Below, one piece after another: positions 33,642 to 41,325 of a stretch of DNA of 64,000 bases. This DNA is from Acidimicrobiia bacterium. GTDB taxonomy: Bacteria; Actinomycetota; Acidimicrobiia; IMCC26256; PALSA-610. Position numbers and translations under genes: made by a program. The first letter of the stretch is position 1. Every line of letters starts with the position of its first letter. The notes under the pieces were generated by a model that did not search any database, was not told where the DNA came from, and saw only the letters and a program-made list of their open reading frames with translations. The stretch lies in the NCBI GenBank assembly GCA_026002935.1, contig BPGH01000001.1:421965-485964 (forward strand), written 5' to 3'.

Positions 33642-34837
33642 GGCTGACCTCCTTCGCGAGCTCTCGGTACGCCAGCGCACCGCGTGACGACGCGTCGAAG
33701 ACGGTCACCGGCTGCCCGAACGAGGGCGCCTCCGAGATCCGCACGGTGCGCGGCACGACCGTCCGGTAGACCTTGGCACCGAAGTGGGCGCGGACCTCCT
33801 GCTCGACCTGCTCCGCGAGCTTGGTGCGCGCGTCGTACATCGTCAGGACGATGCCGCGCACCGCGAGCGTCGGGTTCAGGTTCGACTGCACGAGCGCGAC
33901 GTTGCGCAGGAGCTGGCCCAGCCCCTCCAGGGCGTAGTACTCGCACTGGATCGGCACGATCACGTCGTCGGCCGCGGCGAGCCCGTTGACGGTGAGCAGC
34001 CCGAGCGACGGGGGGCAGTCGATGATCGTGAAGTCGTAGTCGTCGCGGGCCGCCTGGAGCGCGCGCCGGAGCTTCAACTCCCGCGAGAACGCGGGACCAG
34101 CTCGATCTCCGCCCCGGCGAGGTCGATCGTCGCCGGCACGACGAACAGGTTCTTCACGGTCGTGGGTTCGACGCAGTCCTCGACCGCGACGTCGTTCATG
34201 ATGACGTCGTAGACCGAGCCCTCGACGTTCCGGTGGCTGATGCCGAGCCCGGTCGTGGCGTTGCCCTGCGGATCGAGGTCGATGATCAGCACGCGGTAGT
34301 CGAGCTCGGCCAGGGCGGCGCCCAGGTTCACGGCGGTGGTGGTCTTGCCCACACCGCCCTTCTGGTTCGCGATCGCGAGGATGCGCGGGAGCGTCATCGG
34401 CTCGGGCTCGTCACCGCGGTCGACGGCGCCTCCATCGAGCGACTCCGGCATCGGAGCGGACTCCTCCGGCGCGCCCGTGGACCCGGTCGCGGCACGCTCG
34501 GCCGCTCCTACGCGGGACTCCTCGGGCCGGCCGCCGGTCACCGGCAGGCCGGCGTCCGGCGTTGGCGACGGGTCCGGCTCCTCGACGCGGGCGACCGCGA
34601 ACGCGGGCTCCGGCTGCGGCACGCCGCTCGGGCGCCCACCGCGCGCGCGTCCGACCCCGAGTCGGTCGCGTCCAGGGGTGAGCCCGTCGGTGCCACCGGC
34701 GCCCGGGCCGGACCCGCCTCGTGGGCCATCATGTCCTCCGTCGGGCGCGCCTCGGCTGGACCGGACTCGTCCGGATTGCCGCCGAGGATGCGGAACCAGC
34801 GTCGCCGCCCGCGGCGGTCCGCTTCTTCCGATGCCAT
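33616..34837 (-). pseudogene. parA: Chromosome-partitioning ATPase ParA, interrupted by one or two indels
   Basis: The core begins TLPRILAIANQKGGVGKTTT (deviant Walker A) and LIIDLDPQGNATTGLG. The frame breaks after AGAEIELVP at about 34093-34095, where one missing C would restore AFSRELKLRRALQAARDDYD and TIIDCPPSLGLLTVNGL to the stop at 33616. Upstream, ATG 34837 has GGAGG 5 bases before it and reads ASEEADRRGRRRWFRIL. A long disordered leader follows, needing another one-base change near 34628-34634 to join the core. Actinobacterial ParA proteins often have such leaders. If that upstream part is not translated, ATG 34397 is the alternative start. The 3' end overlaps parB by 26 bp. Indels are most likely sequence errors, because parA is intact on both sides. 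Confidence 0.85.
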
Positions 34838-34890
34838 CCTGCCTCCGGGACCGACGGGTCCCGCGCGCTCGAGTGGCCAGGGAATGCCGA

Positions 34891-34906
34891 TGTTCCACGT
34901 GGAACA
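34891..34906. other. parS centromere site 1
   Basis: TGTTCCACGTGGAACA is a perfect 16-bp palindrome matching the bacterial parS consensus (TGTTNCACGTGNAACA). It lies just upstream of parA, about 3.7 kb from dnaA, the usual place for ParB loading. Confidence 0.95.
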
Positions 34907-34960
34907 TCGGCGGCGTGATGCTACACCGTCGAGCCCGGGCGTGGGCGCCTTCCCGGCGGA

Positions 34961-34976
34961 TGTTCCACGTGGAACA
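34961..34976. other. parS centromere site 2
   Basis: Second identical copy of TGTTCCACGTGGAACA, 70 bp from the first, between parA and the 3' end of rsmG. Two close sites give a compact ParB nucleation centre near the origin. Confidence 0.95.
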
Positions 34977-35000
34977 TCCGCTGCCGACGGCGCGGGTGGC

Positions 35001-35636
35001 CTACCAGGCGGGTTGCTTGACCAGTCGGCGCGTCGGCCGCGGGACGCCCGCCGGGGTCGTGTCCACCTTGGGCAGCGCCACGAAGTGCCGGCCGCCGTGC
35101 GCCACCCGGCGGGCCGGACCGAAGCCCAGCGCGGCCAACCCGGCCTCCGGCCATCGCCCGGCCCGCGCATCCGGGGGCTCGCTCACCACCGCGACCCCGC
35201 CGACCCGCAGGAATCCGCAGGCGAGCTCCGCCGTCCGGGCCGGCGTGTCGAGGCTGCGTGCCGTCACCGCGTCGAATGTCTCGCGGTACTCGATGCGGTG
35301 GGCCAACTCCTCGGCTCGACCCTCGGCGACCTCGACGTTGTCGAGGTCGAGGCGCCCACCGACGGTGCGGAGGTGCTCGCAGCGACGATGCGACGCGTCG
35401 ACCAGCAGGACGCGGGTCGACGGCCAGAGCCGGGCGAGGACGACGCCCGGCAGCCCGCCCCCGCTGCCGAGATCCGCCAGCGACGCCGGGGGTCTCCCGC
35501 CCGATGCGTCGACCAGCGCGGCGGCGAACGCCTCGGCGTGTTCGACGTGCGGCCGCACGTCACCCGGACCGAGGAACCCGAGCCGCCGCCCGTCCTCCAG
35601 GAACGCGACGAGGCGGTCGGGGGGCCCCGGGCTCAC
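35001..35636 (-). CDS. rsmG: 16S rRNA (guanine-N7) methyltransferase RsmG (GidB)
   Basis: A 211-residue RsmG that methylates N7 of G527 of 16S rRNA. SAM-binding ASLADLGSGGGLPGVVLARLWP, then STRVLLVDASHRRCEHLRTV, DNVEVAEGRAEEL, and the DAVTARSLDTPARTAELACGFL segment. The GTG/ATG start at 35636 overlaps the jag stop by 4 bases. The C-terminal 25 residues (KVDTTPAGVPRPTRRLVKQPAW) match the usual PR-x-G-x-P tail. Confidence 0.94.
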   Translation of the reverse strand: MSPGPPDRLVAFLEDGRRLGFLGPGDVRPHVEHAEAFAAALVDASGGRPPASLADLGSGGGLPGVVLARLWPSTRVLLVDASHRRCEHLRTVGGRLDLDNVEVAEGRAEELAHRIEYRETFDAVTARSLDTPARTAELACGFLRVGGVAVVSEPPDARAGRWPEAGLAALGFGPARRVAHGGRHFVALPKVDTTPAGVPRPTRRLVKQPAW

Positions 35637-36583
35637 GCGGGCGTGATCACGACGCGCCGCCGCGGCTCCTCACCTTCCGAGATGGTCGACACGCCCTCGA
35701 TGGCGGCCACGGTGTCGTGGACGACCTTGCGGTCGGGCGGGCTCATCGGTTCCAGCGCGCGCGGGCTCCCCGACGCCTTGACCTCCTCGGCGATCGAGGC
35801 GGCGAACGCGGCGAGCGCTTCCCGCCGGCGCTGGCGGTACCCCGCGACGTCGAGGTGGACGCGCGCGCTGTGTCCCCCGGCGGCGCGCTGGACGGCCGCC
35901 CGCACCAGTTCCTCCAGCGCCTGCAACGTGATCCCCCGCGGCCCGACCAGGACCCCCAGGCCGTCGCCCGAGACGCGCACCTCGATGTCGTCGTCCCCCG
36001 CGACCTCGGTCACGACGGACGCCCGCAGCCCGAAGGCCTCCACCAGACCCGCGGTGAAGTCCCGTGCGGTCGCGGCCTGCTCCTCGAGCGTCATGGTCGA
36101 GGTCTCTTCCACGGTCTCCGCCTCCGTCTCGTGCGCGTCGGTGCGCGTCACCGGCGCCGTCGCCACCGCCGGTTGCCCACCGGGAACCGCGCCGCCGCCC
36201 ACGGACGCGCCCCCACGCCGCCGGCGCCGTCGCCTGGGCGACGCGGCGGCGCGTTCACCGTCCTCCCTGGTCGCCGGCCCCGCGGCACCGACCGCCCCGG
36301 GCCCCGTCGGAGCCTCCCGGGGCGGCGCGGCGGTACCGCCCGGCCGGTTGCGACGCGTGCCGTTCCCCCGGGCGCGCCGTCGCCGCTGCTCGTGGGGCTT
36401 CTCCCGCGACACCGGCCGCACGCGGGCCCGGATCCGGGCGTCCGTGCGCCCGATGCCGAACAGCCCGGCGCGTGGTTCCTCGAGGACGACGTACTCGAGC
36501 TCGTCCTCGACCACCCCGAGGCGGTCGAGCGCCAGCTCGATCGCCTGGTCGAGGGTCCGCGCACTGACCTCGATCCACTCCAT
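35633..36583 (-). CDS. jag: RNA-binding protein Jag/KhpB (Jag_N-KH-R3H)
   Basis: A 316-residue protein. It has a Jag_N domain (residues 1-52, EWIEVSARTLDQAIELALDR, EPRAGLFGIGRTDARIRARV), a long Arg/Pro/Gly-rich linker (about residues 60-165), a KH domain (IEVRVSGDGLGVLVGPRGIT) and a C-terminal R3H domain (RREALAAFAASIAEEV, PMSPPDRKVVHDTVA). It is the KhpB partner of KhpA, linked to RNA binding and cell-wall/elongation control. Encoded between yidC and rsmG in the standard origin cluster; it overlaps rsmG by 4 bases. Confidence 0.93.
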   Translation of the reverse strand: MEWIEVSARTLDQAIELALDRLGVVEDELEYVVLEEPRAGLFGIGRTDARIRARVRPVSREKPHEQRRRRARGNGTRRNRPGGTAAPPREAPTGPGAVGAAGPATREDGERAAASPRRRRRRRGGASVGGGAVPGGQPAVATAPVTRTDAHETEAETVEETSTMTLEEQAATARDFTAGLVEAFGLRASVVTEVAGDDDIEVRVSGDGLGVLVGPRGITLQALEELVRAAVQRAAGGHSARVHLDVAGYRQRRREALAAFAASIAEEVKASGSPRALEPMSPPDRKVVHDTVAAIEGVSTISEGEEPRRRVVITPA

Positions 36584-36586
36584 GCC

Positions 36587-37519
36587 TCAGCGCCTACGCT
36601 TCCGCTTCTTGCGCGACGCGTGGGGCGAGGGGCCGGAGCGGGCCGGGCTGCCCGCGTCGCGCGTGCCGTTGTCCGATCCCGCCGCCGGTGCCGCCTCGGG
36701 ACGCGGCGGCGCCTTCGTGCCCGGCGCGCCGCGTTCCCCGGTCTTCTCGGCGGCGGCCTCGTCGTAGTACCGGTTGAGCACGAGGTGCTGCTGCCCGATC
36801 CGCCACAGGCTGCTCGTCGCGAAGTACACGACCAACCCCGACGACGCGATCCACGCGAACCAGCCGAACAGGAGCGGGAAGACCCGGGTCATCACCTGCA
36901 TCTGCTTGGCGACCGGGTTGTTCTGCATGGTCCCGCTGCGCTGCTGGCGACGCTGCGTCTGCCACATCTGGTACCAGCCGAGCACGACCACGAGCGCGAC
37001 GGCGAGCAGGTAGGGGATGCGCTCGATGAACCCGTCGGTCACCCCGGCCGAATCGGCCGGCGACGTCGTGAGGTCCATCCCGAGGAAGTAGATCCCCTTC
37101 GGCGTGCACGCGGACGCCGCCACACCGTGGCAGATGTCGCGGTAGAGGTCGCCGAGCCGTCCCGTCGTCGGCACATGGTCCTGGATGTTGCGCAGCACGC
37201 CGAACAGCGCGATGAAGATCGGCATCTGGACCAGCATCGGCAGGCAGCCCGCCAGGGGGTTGATGTTGTTCTCCTGGTAGAACCGCATCAACGCTTCGTT
37301 CTGCTTCTGGCGGTCGTCCTTGTACTGCTGCTGGATCTTCTTGATCTCGGGCTGGATCCGCTGCATCGCGATCATCGACCGGGTCTGCTTCGCGGTCAGC
37401 GGCAGCAGGAGCAGCATCACCGTGCAGGTGAGCAGGATGATCGCGATCCCGAGGCTCGGGATGATCGAGTAGAAGACGCTGAGCAGCCACCCGATGGCCG
37501 CGTACAGGGGGTCGAGCAT
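36587..37519 (-). CDS. yidC: Membrane protein insertase YidC
   Basis: A 310-residue Gram-positive-type YidC/Oxa1. It has an N-terminal membrane helix (YAAIGWLLSVFYSIIPSLGIAIILLTCTVML), the cytoplasmic helical hairpin (MQRIQPEIKKIQQQYKDDRQ), NINPLAGCLPMLVQMPIFIALFGVL, three further membrane segments, and a basic tail (HASRKKRKRRR) that binds ribosomes. The extracytoplasmic loop (residues about 125-165) is short, as in Actinobacteria. ATG 37519 shares its A with the yidD stop (TGATG), so translation is coupled. Confidence 0.95.
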   Translation of the reverse strand: MLDPLYAAIGWLLSVFYSIIPSLGIAIILLTCTVMLLLLPLTAKQTRSMIAMQRIQPEIKKIQQQYKDDRQKQNEALMRFYQENNINPLAGCLPMLVQMPIFIALFGVLRNIQDHVPTTGRLGDLYRDICHGVAASACTPKGIYFLGMDLTTSPADSAGVTDGFIERIPYLLAVALVVVLGWYQMWQTQRRQQRSGTMQNNPVAKQMQVMTRVFPLLFGWFAWIASSGLVVYFATSSLWRIGQQHLVLNRYYDEAAAEKTGERGAPGTKAPPRPEAAPAAGSDNGTRDAGSPARSGPSPHASRKKRKRRR

Positions 37520-37746
37520 CAGCTCGCCTCCCCCGAGCGCCGGGGCACCGGGTCGAAGCCGAACCCGCCGAGCGGATGGCAGCGCGCGAGGCGCCGTGCC
37601 GTGAGGTAGGTGCCCCGGAGCGCGCCGTGGACCTCGACCGCCTCGTGCGCGTACGCCGAGCACGACGGGATGTAGCGGCACGGCGACGGCCGGCCGGCGA
37701 CGACGTACTGGTAGCCGCGGATCAGGGACAGCAGGGCCCGCTTCAT
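37519..37746 (-). CDS. yidD: Membrane protein insertion efficiency factor YidD
   Basis: A 75-residue YidD with the family signature [20 protein letters not shown], then [24 protein letters not shown], and an amphipathic N-terminal helix ([16 protein letters not shown]). It assists YidC-dependent insertion. It overlaps rnpA upstream by 4 bases (ATGA) and yidC downstream by 1 base. Confidence 0.95.
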   Translation of the reverse strand: MKRALLSLIRGYQYVVAGRPSPCRYIPSCSAYAHEAVEVHGALRGTYLTARRLARCHPLGGFGFDPVPRRSGEAS

Positions 37747-38075
37747 CGCCTGGGCTCCCGGTGGAGCTCGCCGAGGATCTCGCCTATTGCGTTCTTCATC
37801 TCACTCTGCGTGAGATCCCTGGCGCCGGGGCGGACGGAGACCAGGTAGGCGTGGCCGGGGCGGAGCATCGCCGACACGTCCCGTACCGCGGCGCGCAGCC
37901 GACGACGGACGCGATTGCGCACCACGGCCCCACCGGTCGCCCGGCCGACGGCGTACGCGACCCGCGGGGGACCGGCCGTCACCGGGGCGACGGCGATCAC
38001 GATCGGGCCCCGGCGCCGACGCGGGGCGGCCGCGAGCAGACGGAAGGTCGCACGGTCGCGAACGCGCCAGATCAG
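37743..38075 (-). CDS. rnpA: Ribonuclease P protein component, apparent CTG start
   Basis: A 110-residue RnpA, the protein cofactor of the tRNA 5'-processing ribozyme. It starts [15 protein letters not shown] and carries the RNR signature [23 protein letters not shown]. No ATG, GTG or TTG exists in frame near the natural start. The homologous first codon is CTG at 38075-38073, overlapping the rpmH stop as CTGA, exactly where ATGA would be expected. The only upstream standard start is ATG 38210, which would add 45 residues encoded across rpmH in another frame, as known for Thermus. I favour a CTG start coupled to rpmH termination. It overlaps yidD by 4 bases. Confidence 0.88.
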   Translation of the reverse strand: MIWRVRDRATFRLLAAAPRRRRGPIVIAVAPVTAGPPRVAYAVGRATGGAVVRNRVRRRLRAAVRDVSAMLRPGHAYLVSVRPGARDLTQSEMKNAIGEILGELHREPRR

Positions 38076-38206
38076 GCCGACAGGCGGTGCCGACCCTTGG
38101 CCCGCCGACGCCGCAGCAGCGCTCGTCCGGCACGCGAGCGCATGCGCACCCGGAAGCCGTGCTTCTTCTTCCGCTTCCGGTTGTTCGGCTGGTACGTCCT
38201 CTTCAC
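38072..38206 (-). CDS. rpmH: 50S ribosomal protein L34
   Basis: A 44-residue L34 from GTG 38206: [20 protein letters not shown], then [24 protein letters not shown], identical in plan to all bacterial L34. AGGAGG lies 8 bases before the GTG. It is the first gene of the leftward rpmH-rnpA-yidD-yidC-jag-rsmG-parA-parB run, in which consecutive genes mostly overlap. It is too short to show up in a default long-frame search. Confidence 0.96.
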   Translation of the reverse strand: MKRTYQPNNRKRKKKHGFRVRMRSRAGRALLRRRRAKGRHRLSA

Positions 38207-38297
38207 GCATGGCCTCCTCGAACGCCCGGGGCGAAGGCGGGCCCCAGGGGCGGGCGCGCCGACACGAGCCGGTGCGCACGAAGCAAGCGGACGTGAC

Positions 38298-38327
38298 AGT
38301 GTACGGCGCTGCGTCCGGGCCCGGCAA
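38298..38327 (-). promoter_or_regulatory. rpmH operon promoter
   Basis: On the minus strand TTGCCG (complement of 38322-38327) and TACACT (complement of 38298-38303) are separated by 18 bp and lie about 92 bp upstream of the rpmH GTG. A good match to a housekeeping sigma-70 promoter, and the only one in the gap facing rpmH that I can see. Confidence 0.55.
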
Positions 38328-38408
38328 TCCGCCCCCGCCGTCTGGGGACGGCGCCCCGCGGCGCCGTCCCGACCGGTCCGGACCCTGTGGACACCGCCCG
38401 AGACGGCC

Positions 38409-38438
38409 TTGTTGGCGCGAAGCGGCCGCTGCTAGGGT
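38409..38438 (+). promoter_or_regulatory. dnaA promoter candidate
   Basis: TTGTTG (38409-38414), an 18-bp spacer and TAGGGT (38433-38438) face dnaA, about 140 bp before its GTG. Together with the rpmH promoter it makes the gap 38207-38580 a divergent control region; no gene is visible in it. Confidence 0.5.
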
Positions 38439-38531
38439 GCCGCGCCCCGGCGTGCCGACCGGCCCCGGCACCCCGGCACTTCCCCACGAGCACCATCACC
38501 CACCCGGGTGTCGGCCGGGAGGAGCTTCGGC

Positions 38532-38563
38532 TTCTCCACATATGTGGAAACACCTGTGGACAA
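38532..38563. promoter_or_regulatory. DnaA boxes upstream of dnaA
   Basis: TTCTCCACA (38532-38540, one mismatch), an inverted TGTGGAAAC (38543-38551, degenerate) and a perfect inverted box TGTGGACAA (38555-38563, complement TTGTCCACA) lie within 50 bp of the dnaA start. Another partial one, TGTGGACAC, is at 38386-38394. Autoregulation of dnaA by DnaA is the expected role. Confidence 0.7.
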
Positions 38564-38580
38564 CTGGGGGAATCCGCGAC

Positions 38581-39987
38581 GTGGGCACTCCAGCAGCCGA
38601 CGACCTGTGGGCGAAGGTCGCCGCCGCCGTCCGGGCACAGCTCGCCGAGGCGACGTGGAACACCTGGTTCCAGGGCGTCCACGCGCTCGACCTGACCGAC
38701 ACCGCCCTCGTGCTCGGCGTCCCCTCGTCCGTCGCCGTCGACCGCATCCGCACGAGCTACCTCGGGCTGCTGACCGACGCCGCCCAGGCCCTGACCGGCG
38801 TCCCCTGGGCCGTCGAGCTCGTCGTCCACACCGCGCCGCGCAGCGACCAGCCCGTCACGCTCGACGCCCTGCAGCCGTCACCCGCGCCGGCACGCGCCCC
38901 GGGTGCGGACGCCCGCGCGACCGACGTCGAGCCACCGGCCGTCGGCGGCGGCAGCGCACTCAACCCCCGGTACACGTTCGACCAGTTCGTCATCGGCGCG
39001 TCGAACCGCTTCGCCCACGCCGCCGCCCTGTCCGTCGCCGAGAGTCCCTCGGGTTCCTACAACCCCCTGTTCATCTACGGCCCGGCCGGACTCGGCAAGA
39101 CCCACCTCCTGCACGCGATCGCCCACCACATCCGCGCGCTGTTCTCGTCGAAGCGGACGCGCTACGTGTCCACCGAGACGATGATGAACGACTTCGTGGA
39201 GGCGATGCGCTCGAAGACCACCCAGGCCTTCAAGCGTCGCTACCGCCAGGTCGACGTGCTGCTCGTCGACGACATCCAGTTCCTCGAGCGCACCGAGCAG
39301 CTCCAGGAGGAGTTCTTCCACACCTTCAACGAGCTGCACGGCCGCGGCAACCAGATCGTGATCTCCTCGGACCGCCCGCCGAAGTCGATCGCCCGCATCG
39401 AGGACCGCCTGCGGAGCCGTTTCGAGTGGGGGCTCATCACCGACATCCAGCCGCCCGAGTTCGAGACCCGCCTCGCCATCCTGCGCAAGAAGGCGGAGGC
39501 CGAGCACCTCGACGGCATCCCCGACGCCGTCCTCGCCTTCATCGCCGAGAACGTCGTCGACAACGTGCGCGAGCTGGAGGGCTCGCTGATCCGGGTCGCG
39601 GCCTACTCGAGCCTGCACCGGGTGCCGCTCACCGAGGAGGTCGCGCACGAGGTGCTCGCCGACCTGCTGCCGGCCACCCGGCCCCGGGTCATCACGCCGG
39701 AGCTCATCCTGGAGGAGACGGCGAAGATGTTCGGCTGGACGGTCGACGACCTCAAGAGCAAGAGCCGCCGCCGCCCGCTCGTCACCGCCCGCCAGATCGG
39801 CATGTACGTCTTCCGCGAGCTGACCCCGTACTCGTACCCGAAGATCGCCGAGGAGTTCGGGGGGCGTGACCACACGACGGTCATGCACGCCTGCGACAAG
39901 GTCCGCGCCCAGATGGCCGAGCGGCGCGTGGTCTTCGAGCAGGTCAACGACCTGATCAACCGCATCAAGCACGGCGCCAGGGGATAA
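38581..39987 (+). CDS. dnaA: Chromosomal replication initiator DnaA
   Basis: A 468-residue DnaA with four domains. Domain I LWAKVAAAVRAQLAEATWNTWF; a short Pro/Ala linker (domain II, about residues 100-125). Domain III AAA+ ATPase has NPRYTFDQFVIGASNRFAHA, Walker A YGPAGLGKTHLLHAIA, Walker B VDVLLVDDIQFL and sensor II. Domain IV DNA-binding has RQIGMYVFRELTPYSYPKIA and GGRDHTTVMHACDKV. GTG 38581 is the start that gives the family N-terminus; upstream in frame lies the DnaA-box leader. Confidence 0.96.
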   Translation: MGTPAADDLWAKVAAAVRAQLAEATWNTWFQGVHALDLTDTALVLGVPSSVAVDRIRTSYLGLLTDAAQALTGVPWAVELVVHTAPRSDQPVTLDALQPSPAPARAPGADARATDVEPPAVGGGSALNPRYTFDQFVIGASNRFAHAAALSVAESPSGSYNPLFIYGPAGLGKTHLLHAIAHHIRALFSSKRTRYVSTETMMNDFVEAMRSKTTQAFKRRYRQVDVLLVDDIQFLERTEQLQEEFFHTFNELHGRGNQIVISSDRPPKSIARIEDRLRSRFEWGLITDIQPPEFETRLAILRKKAEAEHLDGIPDAVLAFIAENVVDNVRELEGSLIRVAAYSSLHRVPLTEEVAHEVLADLLPATRPRVITPELILEETAKMFGWTVDDLKSKSRRRPLVTARQIGMYVFRELTPYSYPKIAEEFGGRDHTTVMHACDKVRAQMAERRVVFEQVNDLINRIKHGARG

Positions 39988-40197
39988 GCCTGTGGACAAC
40001 TGGGGAAATCCCCGGGGCCGGAGGGGACGCGCGGCACGGCGCGCACCGGGCCTCCCCGGTCCCTGTGGGGAACTGGGGACGACCGTCCCCACCCGTGCGC
40101 CCCGTCCCGCCAGGCGCGACGGCGAACGGTCCACAATCCACAGCCCCTACTACGACCACGAGCAGAATTGCCCCCACCTGTTGTCGAGGAGGCCACG
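39988..40197. other. Probable origin of replication (oriC), dnaA-dnaN gap
   Basis: The 210-bp dnaA-dnaN gap is the usual actinobacterial oriC. It contains a perfect DnaA box (inverted TGTGGACAA at 39991-39999) and degenerate ones: TGTGGGGAA 40064-40072, CGGTCCACA 40127-40135 and AATCCACA in 40135-40142. The segment 40130-40180 is less GC-rich than its surroundings and could be the unwinding element. The number of good boxes is low for an actinomycete oriC, so boxes upstream of dnaA may contribute. Confidence 0.55.
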
Positions 40198-41292
40198 GTG
40201 AAGTTCCGGTGCGAGCGTGACACCCTCGCCGAGGCGGTGGCGACCGCCCAGCGCACCGTCGCCAGCCGTAGCGGCGCCCTGCCGGTGTTGCAGGACCTGC
40301 GCATCACGGCCGGTGACCAGGGTCTCGAACTCGTCGGCTCGGACCTGGAGATCACGAACCGGGTACACGTGCCGGCACAGGTGGAGGAACCCGGGGTCGC
40401 CGTGGTGCCGAAGCTCCTCGGCGAGATCGTCCGGCGGCTCGACCCCGGGCCGGTCACCGTCTCGGTCGCGGGGGACGAGGCCGTCGTCACGGCCGGGCGC
40501 TTCACCACGTCGCTGCGCCTGAAGCCGGCCGAGGACTACCCCCGACTCGCCCCCAACGAGGGGCAGGGGGTCCGCGTCGACGCCGCCGCGTTCGCGGGCG
40601 CGCTGCGGCAGGTGGTGCGGGCCGCGTCGAAGGACGACCTGCGCCCGATCCTCACCGGTGTGCTCCTCACGTCGCACGCCGGCGGCCTGCGGCTCGTCGC
40701 CACCGACTCGTACCGCCTGGCGGTGCGGGACCTGAAGGGCGTCTCGATGCTCCCGGAGGGTCAGCGGGTGCTGGTGGCCGCGAAGGGCCTCACCGAGGTG
40801 CAGCGCCTCGCGGGTGACGGCGAGATCGAGGTGGTGCTGCGCGAGCGCGACGTGGTGTTCCGCACGTCGCGCGCCGAGGTCACCGCCCGGCTGATCGAGG
40901 GCGAGTTCCCGAACTACGAGCAGCTCATCCCGAGCGGGTACCCGAACCGTCTCGTCGTCGCGCGCGACGCGCTGTTGGAGGCGCTCGACCGCGTGCAGAT
41001 CGTCGGCCAGAACCGCGACAACGCCGCGGTCCGCCTCGCGATGAGCGCGACCGGCCTGGAGCTGTCGATGAGCGCGCAGGACGTCGGCAGCGCGCAGGAG
41101 TCGCTCGACGCGAAGTACGAGGGCACCGAGCTCACGGTCGCGTTCAACCCGGTGTTCCTGCGTGACGGTGTCGACGCGATCGAAGGGCCGGAGGTCTTGC
41201 TCGAGACCGTCGACCCGCTCAAGCCCGCGACCCTGCGCGCCGCGGACGGGTCCGACTTCCTGTACCTGCTGATGCCGGTGCGCACGTCCTGA
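40198..41292 (+). CDS. dnaN: DNA polymerase III sliding clamp (beta subunit)
   Basis: A 364-residue beta clamp with three tandem clamp folds: FRCERDTLAEAVATAQRTVASRSGALPVL, then VVRAASKDDLRPILTGVLL with LVATDSYRLAVRD, and the C-terminal hydrophobic pocket end (GSDFLYLLMPVRTS). It tethers polymerase and other clamp clients; NucS encoded at 6368 ends in a clamp-binding-like LTLF. GTG 40198 with GAGGAGG 7 bases upstream; an in-frame ATG 30 bases earlier gives extra non-conserved residues. Confidence 0.96.
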   Translation: MKFRCERDTLAEAVATAQRTVASRSGALPVLQDLRITAGDQGLELVGSDLEITNRVHVPAQVEEPGVAVVPKLLGEIVRRLDPGPVTVSVAGDEAVVTAGRFTTSLRLKPAEDYPRLAPNEGQGVRVDAAAFAGALRQVVRAASKDDLRPILTGVLLTSHAGGLRLVATDSYRLAVRDLKGVSMLPEGQRVLVAAKGLTEVQRLAGDGEIEVVLRERDVVFRTSRAEVTARLIEGEFPNYEQLIPSGYPNRLVVARDALLEALDRVQIVGQNRDNAAVRLAMSATGLELSMSAQDVGSAQESLDAKYEGTELTVAFNPVFLRDGVDAIEGPEVLLETVDPLKPATLRAADGSDFLYLLMPVRTS

Positions 41293-41325
41293 GCCGCCGG
41301 CCCGGGGCCCAGGGAACCACGACGC

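Noticed and set aside
34891-34907. ATG inside parS as the start of parA (MFHVEH...)
   Set aside because: No ribosome-binding site precedes it and the following residues are low-complexity. ATG 34837 with GGAGG, or ATG 34397 at the ATPase core, are better supported.
37801-38133. Alternative minus-strand frame starting [11 protein letters not shown] overlapping rpmH and rnpA
   Set aside because: rpmH (L34) and rnpA occupy this stretch in their own frames with full family matches; this third frame has no motif.
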